Below are positions 30,739 to 36,409 of a stretch of 40,795 bases of DNA, in pieces. The notes under the pieces were generated by a model. The model made no database searches and was not told the origin of the DNA. It saw only the letters and a program-made list of their open reading frames with translations. The position numbers and the translations under genes are program-made. Positions within the stretch are counted from its first letter, which is position 1, and every line of letters begins with the position of its first letter. The DNA comes from a virus, in IMG/VR virus record IMGVR_UViG_3300020156_000055, positions 1 to 40,795 of that record; one strand, 5' to 3'.

Positions 30739-30787
30739 CTCTTTCGAGGTGCTCGGGCTGGTGTCCTATGGCAAAACCAGCAATGCC

Positions 30788-30819
30788 CCAACTACGTCTC
30801 TAGTTGGCAGAAGTGATGC
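30788..30819. repeat. Hairpin plus GCAGAAGTGATGC, copy 1
   Basis: The stem CCAACTA/TAGTTGG with a 6-base loop runs directly into GCAGAAGTGATGC (30807-30819). The same 13-base sequence follows a hairpin at two other places, 31104-31135 and 31809-31841. Confidence 0.7.
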
Positions 30820-31024
30820 AGGGGGCCGCTTTCGCGGTGTGTTCTCGTCCGCATCGGGGTGTGATCTGTCGTCCGGTCTGGGCTGCCCGGCTTACTGGCT
30901 TTCGCCTCCCATATTCCACCGCTCCGGCTTCCCAATCTGGGCCCACCCGTCGCAGGGCAAACAAATCACACTCCGATGCGGCCTGGTGCTGGGGAGTACC
31001 AGGTGCTCGGGCCCGGGTTTGCAC
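30800..31024 (-). other. Candidate 74-residue ORF inside inverted repeat module 2
   Basis: A GTG at 31024 opens a leftward frame running through both arms of the inverted repeat (HQAASECDLFALRRVGPDWE, then RRKPVSRAAQTGRQITPRCG). Composition is Arg-rich, there is no ribosome site, and it includes the GCATCACTTCTGC repeat at its end. The codons AASEC are shared with module 1. It could be a real divergent gene pair or a structured RNA that happens to be open. Confidence 0.3.
30849..30981. repeat. Inverted repeat module 2
   Basis: Arms 30849-30869 and 30961-30981 match over 19 of 21 bases around CCGCATCGGRGTGTGAT, enclosing 91 bases. This stem is long enough to fold as RNA or to extrude as a cruciform. 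It is related to module 1 by the GCATCGGARTGT core and by a shared GCCCGAGCACCT motif read leftward before each left arm. Confidence 0.75.
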
Positions 31025-31103
31025 CGGACTTCCACGTCACCATTACTTTTATATGGGGTTCATACGTGTAGTTCGCCCATTTTCGTAGGCTCTTGCCATC
31101 CCG

Positions 31104-31135
31104 CTGCCCACTCATTGAATGGGCAGAAGTGATGC
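31104..31135. repeat. Hairpin plus GCAGAAGTGATGC, copy 2
   Basis: The stem CTGCCCA/TGGGCAG with a 9-base loop leads into AAGTGATGC. Like copy 3 it is preceded by ATCCCGCTGC, so copies 2 and 3 share both flanks while the inner stem differs. It ends at the stop of the gene at 31136. Confidence 0.7.
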
Positions 31136-31342
31136 CTATTGCACGGCGCGCAGTTCGCTACGCAGGACCCAGTTCCCCGAGACCTTCGCCATACAGCCGA
31201 CGAAAGCCGCGTACTTGGTTTCCCGATCCGTCTGGTACCCGTAGTAGGAGCAAGTCACCCGTTTAGCGAGGCTGTTGATCAGCAGCCCAACCGCAAACAT
31301 CGCAGCGGACAAGACCAGAACCCTCCGCAGGTGCCTGTTCAC
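31136..31342 (-). CDS. Small membrane protein
   Basis: This 68-residue protein has a basic start (MNRHLRRVLVL) and one membrane segment at about residues 8-26 (LVLSAAMFAVGLLINSLA), then a soluble part with two Cys (VTCSYYGYQTDRETKYAAFV, GCMAKVSGNW). Topology is probably inside to periplasm. It overlaps the TerB-like gene upstream by 4 bases and is co-transcribed from the leftward early promoter. A lysogenic conversion or exclusion role is possible but untested. Confidence 0.65.
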   Translation of the reverse strand: MNRHLRRVLVLSAAMFAVGLLINSLAKRVTCSYYGYQTDRETKYAAFVGCMAKVSGNWVLRSELRAVQ

Positions 31343-31776
31343 GCCTCGATACCAAAGTCTTTCAGGCGCAGGCCCAGCTCGTTTCCGATTTCGGCGAGCA
31401 CCTTCAGCTCTTCGGGGCTAATGTTGCCGTCGCCCTCGGCCACAGTGAGCATATTCACGAACACTTCTTCCGCGTCGGCCGGGTTGTTCTTGATGTCGCG
31501 GATCTCGCGCAGGATGTTCATCCGGCCCAGGCGGAAGCCTGCCTGCAACTGTTCGGTGAACAGGTTGACCGTGCTGGTAATCTCCGAGCCGAAGTGTTCC
31601 AGGGCCTTGTTGGCGCGGATCTGGATGTCGATTTGGGCCGCTTCGTTTTTGCTGATCTCACCATCAGATGCGGCCACCAGCAGGCAGCCACCGACGATGG
31701 CCTGCATCAGGTCGCGATTTTCCAGCTTCTTGACTGCGCGCTTGGCGCCGAACAGTTTCTTTCCAAGACCAAACAT
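31339..31776 (-). CDS. TerB-like protein
   Basis: This 145-residue protein starts at ATG 31776 (MFGLGKKLFGAKRAVKKLEN) with AGAGGAAA 6-13 bases upstream; the frame remains open to 31878 but that part is leader. The TerB-like helical fold is shown by MQAIVGGCLLVAASDGEISK, an acidic helix-loop, and the repeated AEGDGNISPEELKVLAEIGN. TerB proteins bind metal through acidic residues and are linked with tellurite and phage resistance. It is the first gene of the leftward early operon after the repressed promoter, so it may act early or in exclusion. Confidence 0.8.
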   Translation of the reverse strand: MFGLGKKLFGAKRAVKKLENRDLMQAIVGGCLLVAASDGEISKNEAAQIDIQIRANKALEHFGSEITSTVNLFTEQLQAGFRLGRMNILREIRDIKNNPADAEEVFVNMLTVAEGDGNISPEELKVLAEIGNELGLRLKDFGIEA

Positions 31777-31808
31777 GGGTATTTCCTCTGGGGTTGGGTT
31801 ACATCCCG

Positions 31809-31841
31809 CTGCACCCTGTTGCCAAGGTGCAGAAGTGATGC
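31809..31841. repeat. Hairpin plus GCAGAAGTGATGC, copy 3
   Basis: The stem CTGCACC/GGTGCAG with a 10-base loop is followed by AAGTGATGC. It lies in the leader of the TerB-like gene, 33 bases upstream of its ATG. Confidence 0.7.
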
Positions 31842-32019
31842 ATTCCGTCCAATTACCGCCGGAAGGGGCGGGGCGCATTGCATGCCGGGTCGTTCACTCG
31901 GTTCTGGCGTTTCACCATCGAGCAGCCGTCCAGGTTGTTCCTGTCGTTGGCAGGCTTTCGGGCCTGTCTGCCCGCCGGTCGCCGGTAGAGGCAATGCGGT
32001 CTGTTGTTTGTTGCGCTGG

Positions 32020-32032
32020 TTGTTAAAGAGCG
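32020..32032 (-). promoter_or_regulatory. nutL: boxA antitermination element on the leftward transcript
   Basis: On the minus strand the sequence CGCTCTTTAACAA is a perfect bacterial boxA. It lies about 40 bases downstream of the expected start of the leftward transcript. A boxB-like hairpin is not adjacent; the nearest is at 31951-31966. Confidence 0.65.
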
Positions 32033-32075
32033 ACGCGGCTTTCGCTGCTGGGCCGTCTAGCGTTGGCTTGAGCTA

Positions 32076-32105
32076 AATATAAGCCTACTTATCGATGATG
32101 GTCAA
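32076..32105 (-). promoter_or_regulatory. pL: Leftward early promoter
   Basis: On the minus strand -35 TTGACC (32105-32100) and -10 TATATT (32081-32076) are separated by 18 bases (or TTATAT at 17). Two operators overlap the -10 and the -35, so CI would block it. Confidence 0.7.
32079..32092. promoter_or_regulatory. Repressor operator OL (proximal)
   Basis: ATAAGCCTACTTAT is an exact ATAAG-N4-CTTAT palindrome overlapping the -10 of the leftward promoter. Confidence 0.8.
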
Positions 32106-32118
32106 TAAGCAGACTTAT
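32105..32118. promoter_or_regulatory. Repressor operator OL (distal)
   Basis: ATAAGCAGACTTAT is a second exact ATAAG-N4-CTTAT palindrome, 26 bases from the first, touching the -35. Confidence 0.8.
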
Positions 32119-32135
32119 AAATTTTCTGTTGGGCG

Positions 32136-32159
32136 AAAAAAAGCCCGCACTGCGCGGGC
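32136..32159 (-). terminator. Leftward terminator
   Basis: On the minus strand a GCCCGC/GCGGGC stem is followed by seven T residues. It ends the transcript of the gene at 32165 before the leftward promoter. Confidence 0.8.
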
Positions 32160-32164
32160 CTTCA

Positions 32165-32416
32165 TCAGCAATCTATATAGCTTTTCCATCCTATCCGAAC
32201 TCGATCCTGGTCCAGACGCTCGACCGTTATCCCATCGGTTTCGTCAAGCTCATGTAGGACCCGCTCCCAAGCCTCAAGTGCTTCATCGTCTCGTCTTTTT
32301 ATGTCTACCGCCTGGTGCTTTTGCACCTTCGGGTCAGACACCATCATTTGAATCCTTCGTCCTACATGCTCGTACGCTCTCGAAGAAAAGGTGTCGCGGT
32401 CAGTGATCAGGTTCAT
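32165..32416 (-). CDS. LexA-box-controlled small protein
   Basis: This 83-residue protein starts at ATG 32416 (MNLITDRDTFSSRAYEHVGR) with a strong AAGGAGG 6 bases upstream. The sequence is helical and charged in the middle (DIKRRDDEALEAWERVLHEL) and ends DRVRIGWKSYIDC. Its promoter overlaps a LexA box at 32433-32452, and terminators lie on both sides (32136-32159 and 32518-32541), making it an isolated SOS-controlled unit beside the repressor. By position it could be an SOS-induced antirepressor, like Tum of phage 186, or an anti-CI factor; the sequence itself matches nothing I know. Confidence 0.7.
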   Translation of the reverse strand: MNLITDRDTFSSRAYEHVGRRIQMMVSDPKVQKHQAVDIKRRDDEALEAWERVLHELDETDGITVERLDQDRVRIGWKSYIDC

Positions 32417-32432
32417 GGCGCCCTCCTTGTTG

Positions 32433-32452
32433 TACTGTATGAATAAACAGTA
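32433..32452. promoter_or_regulatory. LexA box
   Basis: TACTGTATGAATAAACAGTA has the CTG-N10-CAG core with palindromic TA flanks. It overlaps the -10 (TACTGT on the minus strand, 32452-32447) of a promoter whose -35 is TTGCCG (32475-32470), spacing 17. Confidence 0.8.
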
Positions 32453-32517
32453 TTTCATCTGTAGGAAAACGGCAATATCGCGTGGAGTACATTTGTACTC
32501 TTGTCGGCGGCAGGCGT

Positions 32518-32541
32518 AAAAAAGCCCGCGATATGCGGGCT
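32518..32541 (-). terminator. Terminator of the repressor gene
   Basis: On the minus strand the stem AGCCCGC/GCGGGCT with a 5-base loop is followed by TTTTT. It separates CI transcription from the LexA-controlled gene. Confidence 0.82.
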
Positions 32542-32560
32542 TGAAGGGAGCGGGCGAACG

Positions 32561-33217
32561 TTAAAGCTTACCGGTCATTCGCACAGCCACTCCGATGATT
32601 CGACAGTTCTCGTCCAGCTCAACCATTTTATATGCAGGATTCAAGGGCTTGAGATACCTCACGCCGCCGTCGTCTACCAGCTTCTTAAAGGTTGCTTCAT
32701 TGCTGGCCGGGAGCTTCGCAATCACCAGCTTCCCAGGCTTTACGTCTGCTTCTGTGTCGACCAAGATCAGCATTCCCTCCGGCACACTCGTACCAGTCGG
32801 CGCCGTCATTGAGTCACCTTTAACCTCGAGCCAGAACGCGGGACCCTTCGAGTCGTAGTCTGACAGCTCGTAGCGGTCTGAGAAGCCGTCAGGATATGGC
32901 TGGACGGCTTCTTCCCACGCCCCTGCGGATACCCAACTAATTACCGGATAGCGATATAGCTCGGCTGGTTGTTTGGCCATGCTCACGTTCGATTCGCCCG
33001 TGACTTTGTCGGTCATCGAGCCAATGCCGTCGGATAGCCAAATGGCGCTGACCCCGCAAAGGTGCGCAAATTTTGCTAGATGGACGCTCTGCTGATTCTT
33101 GCCGGTCTCCAGTTGGGAGATCACCGGTTGCTCAACACCGGCCTTTTCGGCCAGAGCTTTCTGGGTCAGGTTCGCATGCTTGCGAGCGAGCTTCATGCGT
33201 TCGGCTAGTGTCGTCAT
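32561..33217 (-). CDS. cI: CI-type repressor with S24 peptidase domain
   Basis: This 218-residue protein keeps the lysogenic state. The N-terminal XRE helix-turn-helix is at about 5-60 (LTQKALAEKAGVEQPVISQL, the recognition helix). The C-terminal LexA/CI-type domain has the cleavage pair Ala98-Gly99 (WVSAGAW), catalytic Ser136 (KGDSMTAP) and Lys178 (TFKKLV), so RecA-stimulated self-cleavage is expected. I chose ATG 33217; a longer frame to 33271 would run through the operators. The first operator lies 12 bases upstream, and TATAAA there suggests a nearly leaderless transcript like lambda pRM. Confidence 0.95.
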   Translation of the reverse strand: MTTLAERMKLARKHANLTQKALAEKAGVEQPVISQLETGKNQQSVHLAKFAHLCGVSAIWLSDGIGSMTDKVTGESNVSMAKQPAELYRYPVISWVSAGAWEEAVQPYPDGFSDRYELSDYDSKGPAFWLEVKGDSMTAPTGTSVPEGMLILVDTEADVKPGKLVIAKLPASNEATFKKLVDDGGVRYLKPLNPAYKMVELDENCRIIGVAVRMTGKL

Positions 33218-33229
33218 GTCCGTTAATTT

Positions 33230-33243
33230 ATAAGTTCCCTTAT
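33230..33243. promoter_or_regulatory. Repressor operator OR (cI-proximal)
   Basis: ATAAGTTCCCTTAT fits ATAAG-N4-CTTAT exactly and overlaps a TATAAA (minus strand) likely used for cI transcription. Confidence 0.8.
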
Positions 33244-33247
33244 GCCC

Positions 33248-33276
33248 TTGCAAATAAGCCTCCTTCTCCATACGAT
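33248..33276 (+). promoter_or_regulatory. pR: Rightward early promoter
   Basis: -35 TTGCAA at 33248-33253 and -10 TACGAT at 33271-33276 are 17 bases apart. The degenerate middle operator fills the spacer and another covers the start point. Confidence 0.7.
33254..33267. promoter_or_regulatory. Repressor operator OR (middle, degenerate)
   Basis: ATAAGCCTCCTTCT differs from ATAAG-N4-CTTAT at one position and lies between the -35 and -10 of the rightward promoter. Confidence 0.65.
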
Positions 33277-33290
33277 ATAAGCGTGCTTAT
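33277..33290. promoter_or_regulatory. Repressor operator OR (cro-proximal)
   Basis: ATAAGCGTGCTTAT fits the consensus exactly, right after the -10, so binding should block initiation from the rightward promoter. Confidence 0.8.
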
Positions 33291-33304
33291 CAGGAGGGCT
33301 CGCT

Positions 33305-33517
33305 ATGACCCCTATCGAAAGGCTCGTCGACCACTTTGGCGGGCAAACCAAAACAGCTTTAGCGCTGGGGGTTACTCAAGCCGCGGTTTCGTATTGGGTA
33401 ACCGGTGCGTACTCAATGAGCGCAAAAACCGCGTTCAAAGCTGAAGAGCTTACCAACGGTTTGATCACCGCTCGCGAGCTCTGCGCTGAGCCCAAGCCGA
33501 CGGTGACCGCCGCTTAG
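33305..33517 (+). CDS. cro: Cro-like regulator
   Basis: This 70-residue DNA-binding protein sits divergent to CI. The sequence MTPIERLVDHFGGQTKTALA followed by LGVTQAAVSYWVTGAYSMSA gives a Cro/YdaS-type helix-turn-helix with VTQAAVSYW as the recognition helix. AGGAGGG lies 7-12 bases upstream of ATG 33305. It is the first gene of the rightward early operon and should favour the lytic choice by binding the same operators. Confidence 0.88.
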   Translation: MTPIERLVDHFGGQTKTALALGVTQAAVSYWVTGAYSMSAKTAFKAEELTNGLITARELCAEPKPTVTAA

Positions 33518-33554
33518 CTCTTAGGAAACATTTTGCAATGCGTGATGGCACGCA
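33516..33554 (+). promoter_or_regulatory. nutR: Candidate nutR: boxA-like plus hairpin
   Basis: AGCTCTTA (33516-33523) differs from lambda boxA CGCTCTTA at one base and overlaps the cro stop. A TGCGTG-ATGG-CACGCA hairpin at 33539-33554 follows at 15 bases, in the place of boxB. Antitermination is inferred by analogy. Confidence 0.45.
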
Positions 33555-33583
33555 GCCACTGAAACAAAACCGAGGTTTTACGA

Positions 33584-34006
33584 ATGGACGAATTTCTGCG
33601 GGCTTGCCAAAGCGCGGTCCTGGACAACGAAGCAAAGGTTCTGGCCGGCCAGATGGGAGTTCCCCACGTCAGCCTCCTGCAACGTGCGAATCCGGACAAC
33701 GACGCCCATCACCTGACCATCGAGCACTTGTTCGGGATCTTGCTGCACACGGGTGACATGCGTCCGCTCGCGGCCCTGGCTGATCAGTTCGGTTTCGACC
33801 TGGTGAGGAAGGAAGCGCCCCAGCCGCAAGCGCTGACGGCTTCGATGATGCATGTCGGCAAAGAAATCGCGGACCTGACCCTGGCGGTGCACAGCGCGCT
33901 CGATGATGGCCGGGTGACTCAGATCGAGAAGCAAGCCATCCGCAAAGAAATCGATCACGTCCGTCACGAGCTGAACGTGATGGAGCAGTCGGTGAAGGTT
34001 GCCTGA
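33584..34006 (+). CDS. CII-type phage regulatory protein (Phage_CP76 family)
   Basis: This 140-residue protein resembles the CP76/CII regulators common in Pseudomonas phages. It starts MDEFLRACQSAVLDNEAKVL, then AGQMGVPHVSLLQRANPDND, a helix-turn-helix, then HHLTIEHLFGILLHTGDMRP. The C-terminal half is a helical acidic region (GRVTQIEKQAIRKEIDHVRH). GAGG lies 8 bases upstream of ATG 33584. By family and place after cro it should take part in the lysis-lysogeny decision. Confidence 0.85.
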   Translation: MDEFLRACQSAVLDNEAKVLAGQMGVPHVSLLQRANPDNDAHHLTIEHLFGILLHTGDMRPLAALADQFGFDLVRKEAPQPQALTASMMHVGKEIADLTLAVHSALDDGRVTQIEKQAIRKEIDHVRHELNVMEQSVKVA

Positions 34007-34022
34007 ATCGCAGGCACAAAAA

Positions 34023-34042
34023 AGCCGGGCTGCAACCCGGCT
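34023..34042. terminator. Bidirectional hairpin after the CII-type gene
   Basis: A perfect AGCCGGG/CCCGGCT stem with a 6-base loop is flanked by A residues on the left and CTTT on the right. The T run is better for leftward transcripts, so rightward termination is probably partial, like lambda tR1. Confidence 0.65.
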
Positions 34043-34076
34043 CTTTCAACAACATGTAAAACACAGTGGGGCCATT

Positions 34077-34781
34077 ATGAACACGATCGTCGCTCCAAGC
34101 AATACGGTCACCATGTCGAGCCGGGAGATAGCCGAACTGACAGGGAAGCAACACAAGGATGTTATTCGAGATGTCCGGGTGATGCGCAAGGCGTTGCTGG
34201 ATGATGGCGCAGATCTGCGCCATCTCCGAGAGGTTAAGGATGGCCGGGGCTACACCGCAGAGTTTCATCTTGACCGTGTGCTGACTGAGACGCTGCTGAC
34301 TGGTTACAGCATTCCGCTTCGCCATCGTGTCGTGACACGTTTGAGCGAGTTAGAAAACGTGTCACGACATGCTGTCACGATTCCTCAATCCCTTCCTGAA
34401 GCACTCCGACTTGCTGCCGACCTGGCAGATAAGAACGGCGAGCTGCAGCGCGTCATCACTGAACAAGCCCCCAAGATCGCTGCGATCAATCGCCTGGCCG
34501 CTGCTGGCGGCGCTATTTGCATCACTGATGCAGCCAAACAGCTTGGGGTCGCTCCGACACAGTTGTTTTCCTGGCTCGAACAACATCGCTGGATATTCCG
34601 TCGCCCAGGTTGCCGCCGTTGGGTGGCGTATCAGCCCCGCATCTCCAGCGGCCACATGGTGCACAAAGTCACGGATCTAAAACCAGACGTAGAGACAGGC
34701 GCCGAGCGCGCTGCCTTCCAACCACTTGTAACCCCCAAGGGCCTTGCCCGACTAGCTGAACTTCTGCAGGAGGCCGCGTAA
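34077..34781 (+). CDS. Rha-family regulator with KilA-C domain
   Basis: This 234-residue protein joins an N-terminal Rha-like DNA-binding domain (MSSREIAELTGKQHKDVIRD, then VRVMRKALLDDGADLRHL) to a KilA-C/antirepressor domain (ICITDAAKQLGVAPTQLFSW, then LEQHRWIFRRPGCRRWVAYQ, GHMVHKV). Such proteins regulate early development or act as antirepressors. I chose ATG 34077; the open frame runs further upstream through the hairpin. The stop overlaps the DnaT-like gene by one base. Confidence 0.9.
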   Translation: MNTIVAPSNTVTMSSREIAELTGKQHKDVIRDVRVMRKALLDDGADLRHLREVKDGRGYTAEFHLDRVLTETLLTGYSIPLRHRVVTRLSELENVSRHAVTIPQSLPEALRLAADLADKNGELQRVITEQAPKIAAINRLAAAGGAICITDAAKQLGVAPTQLFSWLEQHRWIFRRPGCRRWVAYQPRISSGHMVHKVTDLKPDVETGAERAAFQPLVTPKGLARLAELLQEAA

Positions 34782-35527
34782 TGGCCGGCGACTGGATTAA
34801 ATTCGAACTCACCACCCTGGATAAACCCGAGGTCTGCCAGATCGCTGACTTGGCAGATATCGATCCTGATGCGGTAGTCGGCAAACTGATGCGCGTTTGG
34901 GGCTGGTTCGACCAACAAACCGAAAACGGTAACGCTCCGAGCGTTAGCAAAAAGTTACTCGATCGTCTCGTAGGAGTTACCGGTTTCTGCGAGCACATGA
35001 AATCGGTCGCATGGATGATTGAGATCGACGGCGTTATCAGTCTCCCTCACTTCGAGCGTCATAACGGGAAGACCGCTAAAAACAGGCTCCTTACCGCAAA
35101 ACGCGTGGCGAACCACAAGGCGAGCAACGGAAAAGGTAACGCTGCGAACGTTAGTGGAGCGTTACCTAAAGAAGATGTAGAGAAGAATAAAGACCCTCTC
35201 TCTGCGCGTGAGTCCGTCGATCCTCGCATGCCCAGCGAAATGACCCTGGACTGGGTGCCGGATCAAACTTTGATGAAGACCTATGCGCTGCATCACGGCC
35301 TGTCCCTGGACCTGTTCACGGAGCAAGTTGTCGGGGACTTCACTGCTCATTACGAATCGAAAGGCCAGGTGAACACCCAGAAAGAGTGGGTGCAGATGCT
35401 GGCAAAATGGGTGAAGGGCAACAGAGCCCGTGTCGCCGCTTCGAACGTGACCCAGCTTAAGCCTCGGCCGACCGCAGCTGATTTCGATGATGACGACACC
35501 GAGTGGTCGCGCGGGGTTAAACCATGA
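34781..35527 (+). CDS. DnaT-like replication initiator protein
   Basis: This 248-residue protein combines an N-terminal domain (MAGDWIKFELTTLDKPEVCQ, ending IDGVISLPHFERHNGKTAKN), common in Pseudomonas phage replication proteins, with a C-terminal DnaT-like single-strand binding domain (TLDWVPDQTLMKTYALHHGL, then FTAHYESKGQVNTQKEWVQM). Position before the helicase-loader-like gene fits an origin or primosome role, like lambda O. Repeated GGTAACGCT sequences within the gene (34928, 35135, 35158) may be origin sites. It overlaps the next gene by 4 bases. Confidence 0.87.
   Translation: MAGDWIKFELTTLDKPEVCQIADLADIDPDAVVGKLMRVWGWFDQQTENGNAPSVSKKLLDRLVGVTGFCEHMKSVAWMIEIDGVISLPHFERHNGKTAKNRLLTAKRVANHKASNGKGNAANVSGALPKEDVEKNKDPLSARESVDPRMPSEMTLDWVPDQTLMKTYALHHGLSLDLFTEQVVGDFTAHYESKGQVNTQKEWVQMLAKWVKGNRARVAASNVTQLKPRPTAADFDDDDTEWSRGVKP
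34928..35166. repeat. Iteron-like GGTAACGCT repeats in the DnaT-like gene
   Basis: GGTAACGCT occurs at 34928-34936 and 35135-35143, and inverted as AGCGTTACC at 35158-35166; a near copy AGCGTTAGC lies at 34940-34948. The two clusters each form an inverted pair. In lambda the origin lies inside the initiator gene, so an origin is a reasonable inference. Confidence 0.45.
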
Positions 35528-36207
35528 AAGCGGTTTCCCTCATCGCCCAGGGTTTGTGGGACAAAGCCCAAGCAGGCGAATTCATCGCCGCCGAGGCTGC
35601 TGCACCCATGGCCAGCGAGGCCGACAGCACCTTGGTTTCGGCCATCAACAACCTGTTTGCAGAACTCCGCTCTATCCGCTCGGCCTGGCGCCAAGCTTGG
35701 CCGGACAAGGAGACCTATCGGGAATCGAAGCGCCAGTGGTTCCAGGCCTTCCTCGAGGAAGGTATTTGCACCCAGGGGCAAATCGATTTCGGGATGGCCC
35801 AAGTACGCAAGCAGTCCGGCGACTTCATCCCCAGTCCAGGGCAGTTCATCGAGTGGTGCAAGCCGACTCCTGAAATGATCGGCTTGCCACCGCTTGCCGC
35901 GGCGCACCGTGAAGCCTGCCGCAACGCTCACCCGAGCATGGCGGGGCAGGGCCAATGGTCACATGACGCGGTGTGGCACACGGCGAAGGAGTGCGGATTC
36001 GAAAGCCTGAACAAGCTCGACACGGCGCTGAGCCTGAAGCTCTTCGAGCGAAACTACGCGATCACCATCCGGCGGCTTCTGGCCGGGCTACCGCTCCAGC
36101 CCATGCCCAAGGGGTTACCGTCTCGCGTCGCAGCGAAGGTGACGCCCGAGGTCGGGAATGACGCACTGGCCCAGTTGCGCGCCAAGCTTGGAGGTGCCCG
36201 TGGCTGA
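35524..36207 (+). CDS. Lambda P-like replication protein
   Basis: This 227-residue protein resembles lambda P, which loads host DnaB helicase. The segment SAINNLFAELRSIRSAWRQA, then WPDKETYRESKRQWFQAFLE and QSGDFIPSPGQFIEWCKPTP, is the classic family pattern. The C-terminal part has KLFERNYAITIRRLLAGLPL. It directly follows the DnaT-like protein, giving the O-P order. Its end overlaps the next small gene by 8 bases. Confidence 0.9.
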   Translation: MKAVSLIAQGLWDKAQAGEFIAAEAAAPMASEADSTLVSAINNLFAELRSIRSAWRQAWPDKETYRESKRQWFQAFLEEGICTQGQIDFGMAQVRKQSGDFIPSPGQFIEWCKPTPEMIGLPPLAAAHREACRNAHPSMAGQGQWSHDAVWHTAKECGFESLNKLDTALSLKLFERNYAITIRRLLAGLPLQPMPKGLPSRVAAKVTPEVGNDALAQLRAKLGGARG

Positions 36208-36409
36208 TCCCCGTCTCGCACCCACGGACCCAGCGGATTACCGCTATGCGGTGCACTGCTGCGGCTACAAGTGGGAACTCTCCGACAAACCCGATCGCGC
36301 CGTGGCGCTGTTCGAACACTCGAGCGCCGCGCTGAAGTTCGGGCGGCTGATGTGGCCATCGACCTATGAGGTGATTGATCGCATCACCGGGGAGCAGGTA
36401 TGCGCGTGA
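36200..36409 (+). CDS. Small unknown protein of the replication operon
   Basis: This 69-residue protein uses a GTG start at 36200 with GGAGG at 36190-36194. The sequence ADPRLAPTDPADYRYAVHCC, then SSAALKFGRLMWPSTYEVID, is a short alpha/beta unit. It overlaps the P-like gene and the YbcO-type nuclease, so it is coupled to both. Function unknown. Confidence 0.65.
   Translation: MADPRLAPTDPADYRYAVHCCGYKWELSDKPDRAVALFEHSSAALKFGRLMWPSTYEVIDRITGEQVCA

Larger units (their letters stand above)
31777..32164 (-). promoter_or_regulatory. Leftward early leader region (no gene)
   Basis: These 388 bases hold no credible gene. From right to left they contain a rho-independent terminator for the gene at 32165, two operators, the leftward promoter, a boxA, a CAGGC/GCCTG hairpin at 31951-31966 and the third hairpin repeat before the TerB-like gene. 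Confidence 0.75.

Noticed and set aside
30626-30981. Retron or CRISPR explanation for the inverted repeats
   Set aside because: No reverse transcriptase lies nearby and there are only two unequal modules without regular spacers.
30961-31080. Cobalamin riboswitch suggested by leftward GTGGAAGTCCGGTGC
   Set aside because: The B12 box and other conserved parts are absent, and no cobalamin gene follows.
31777-31878. N-terminal extension of the TerB-like gene
   Set aside because: It would translate the hairpin repeat in the leader; ATG 31776 has AGAGGAAA and the family start.
33218-33271. Longer CI start
   Set aside because: It would place coding sequence over the operators and promoter.
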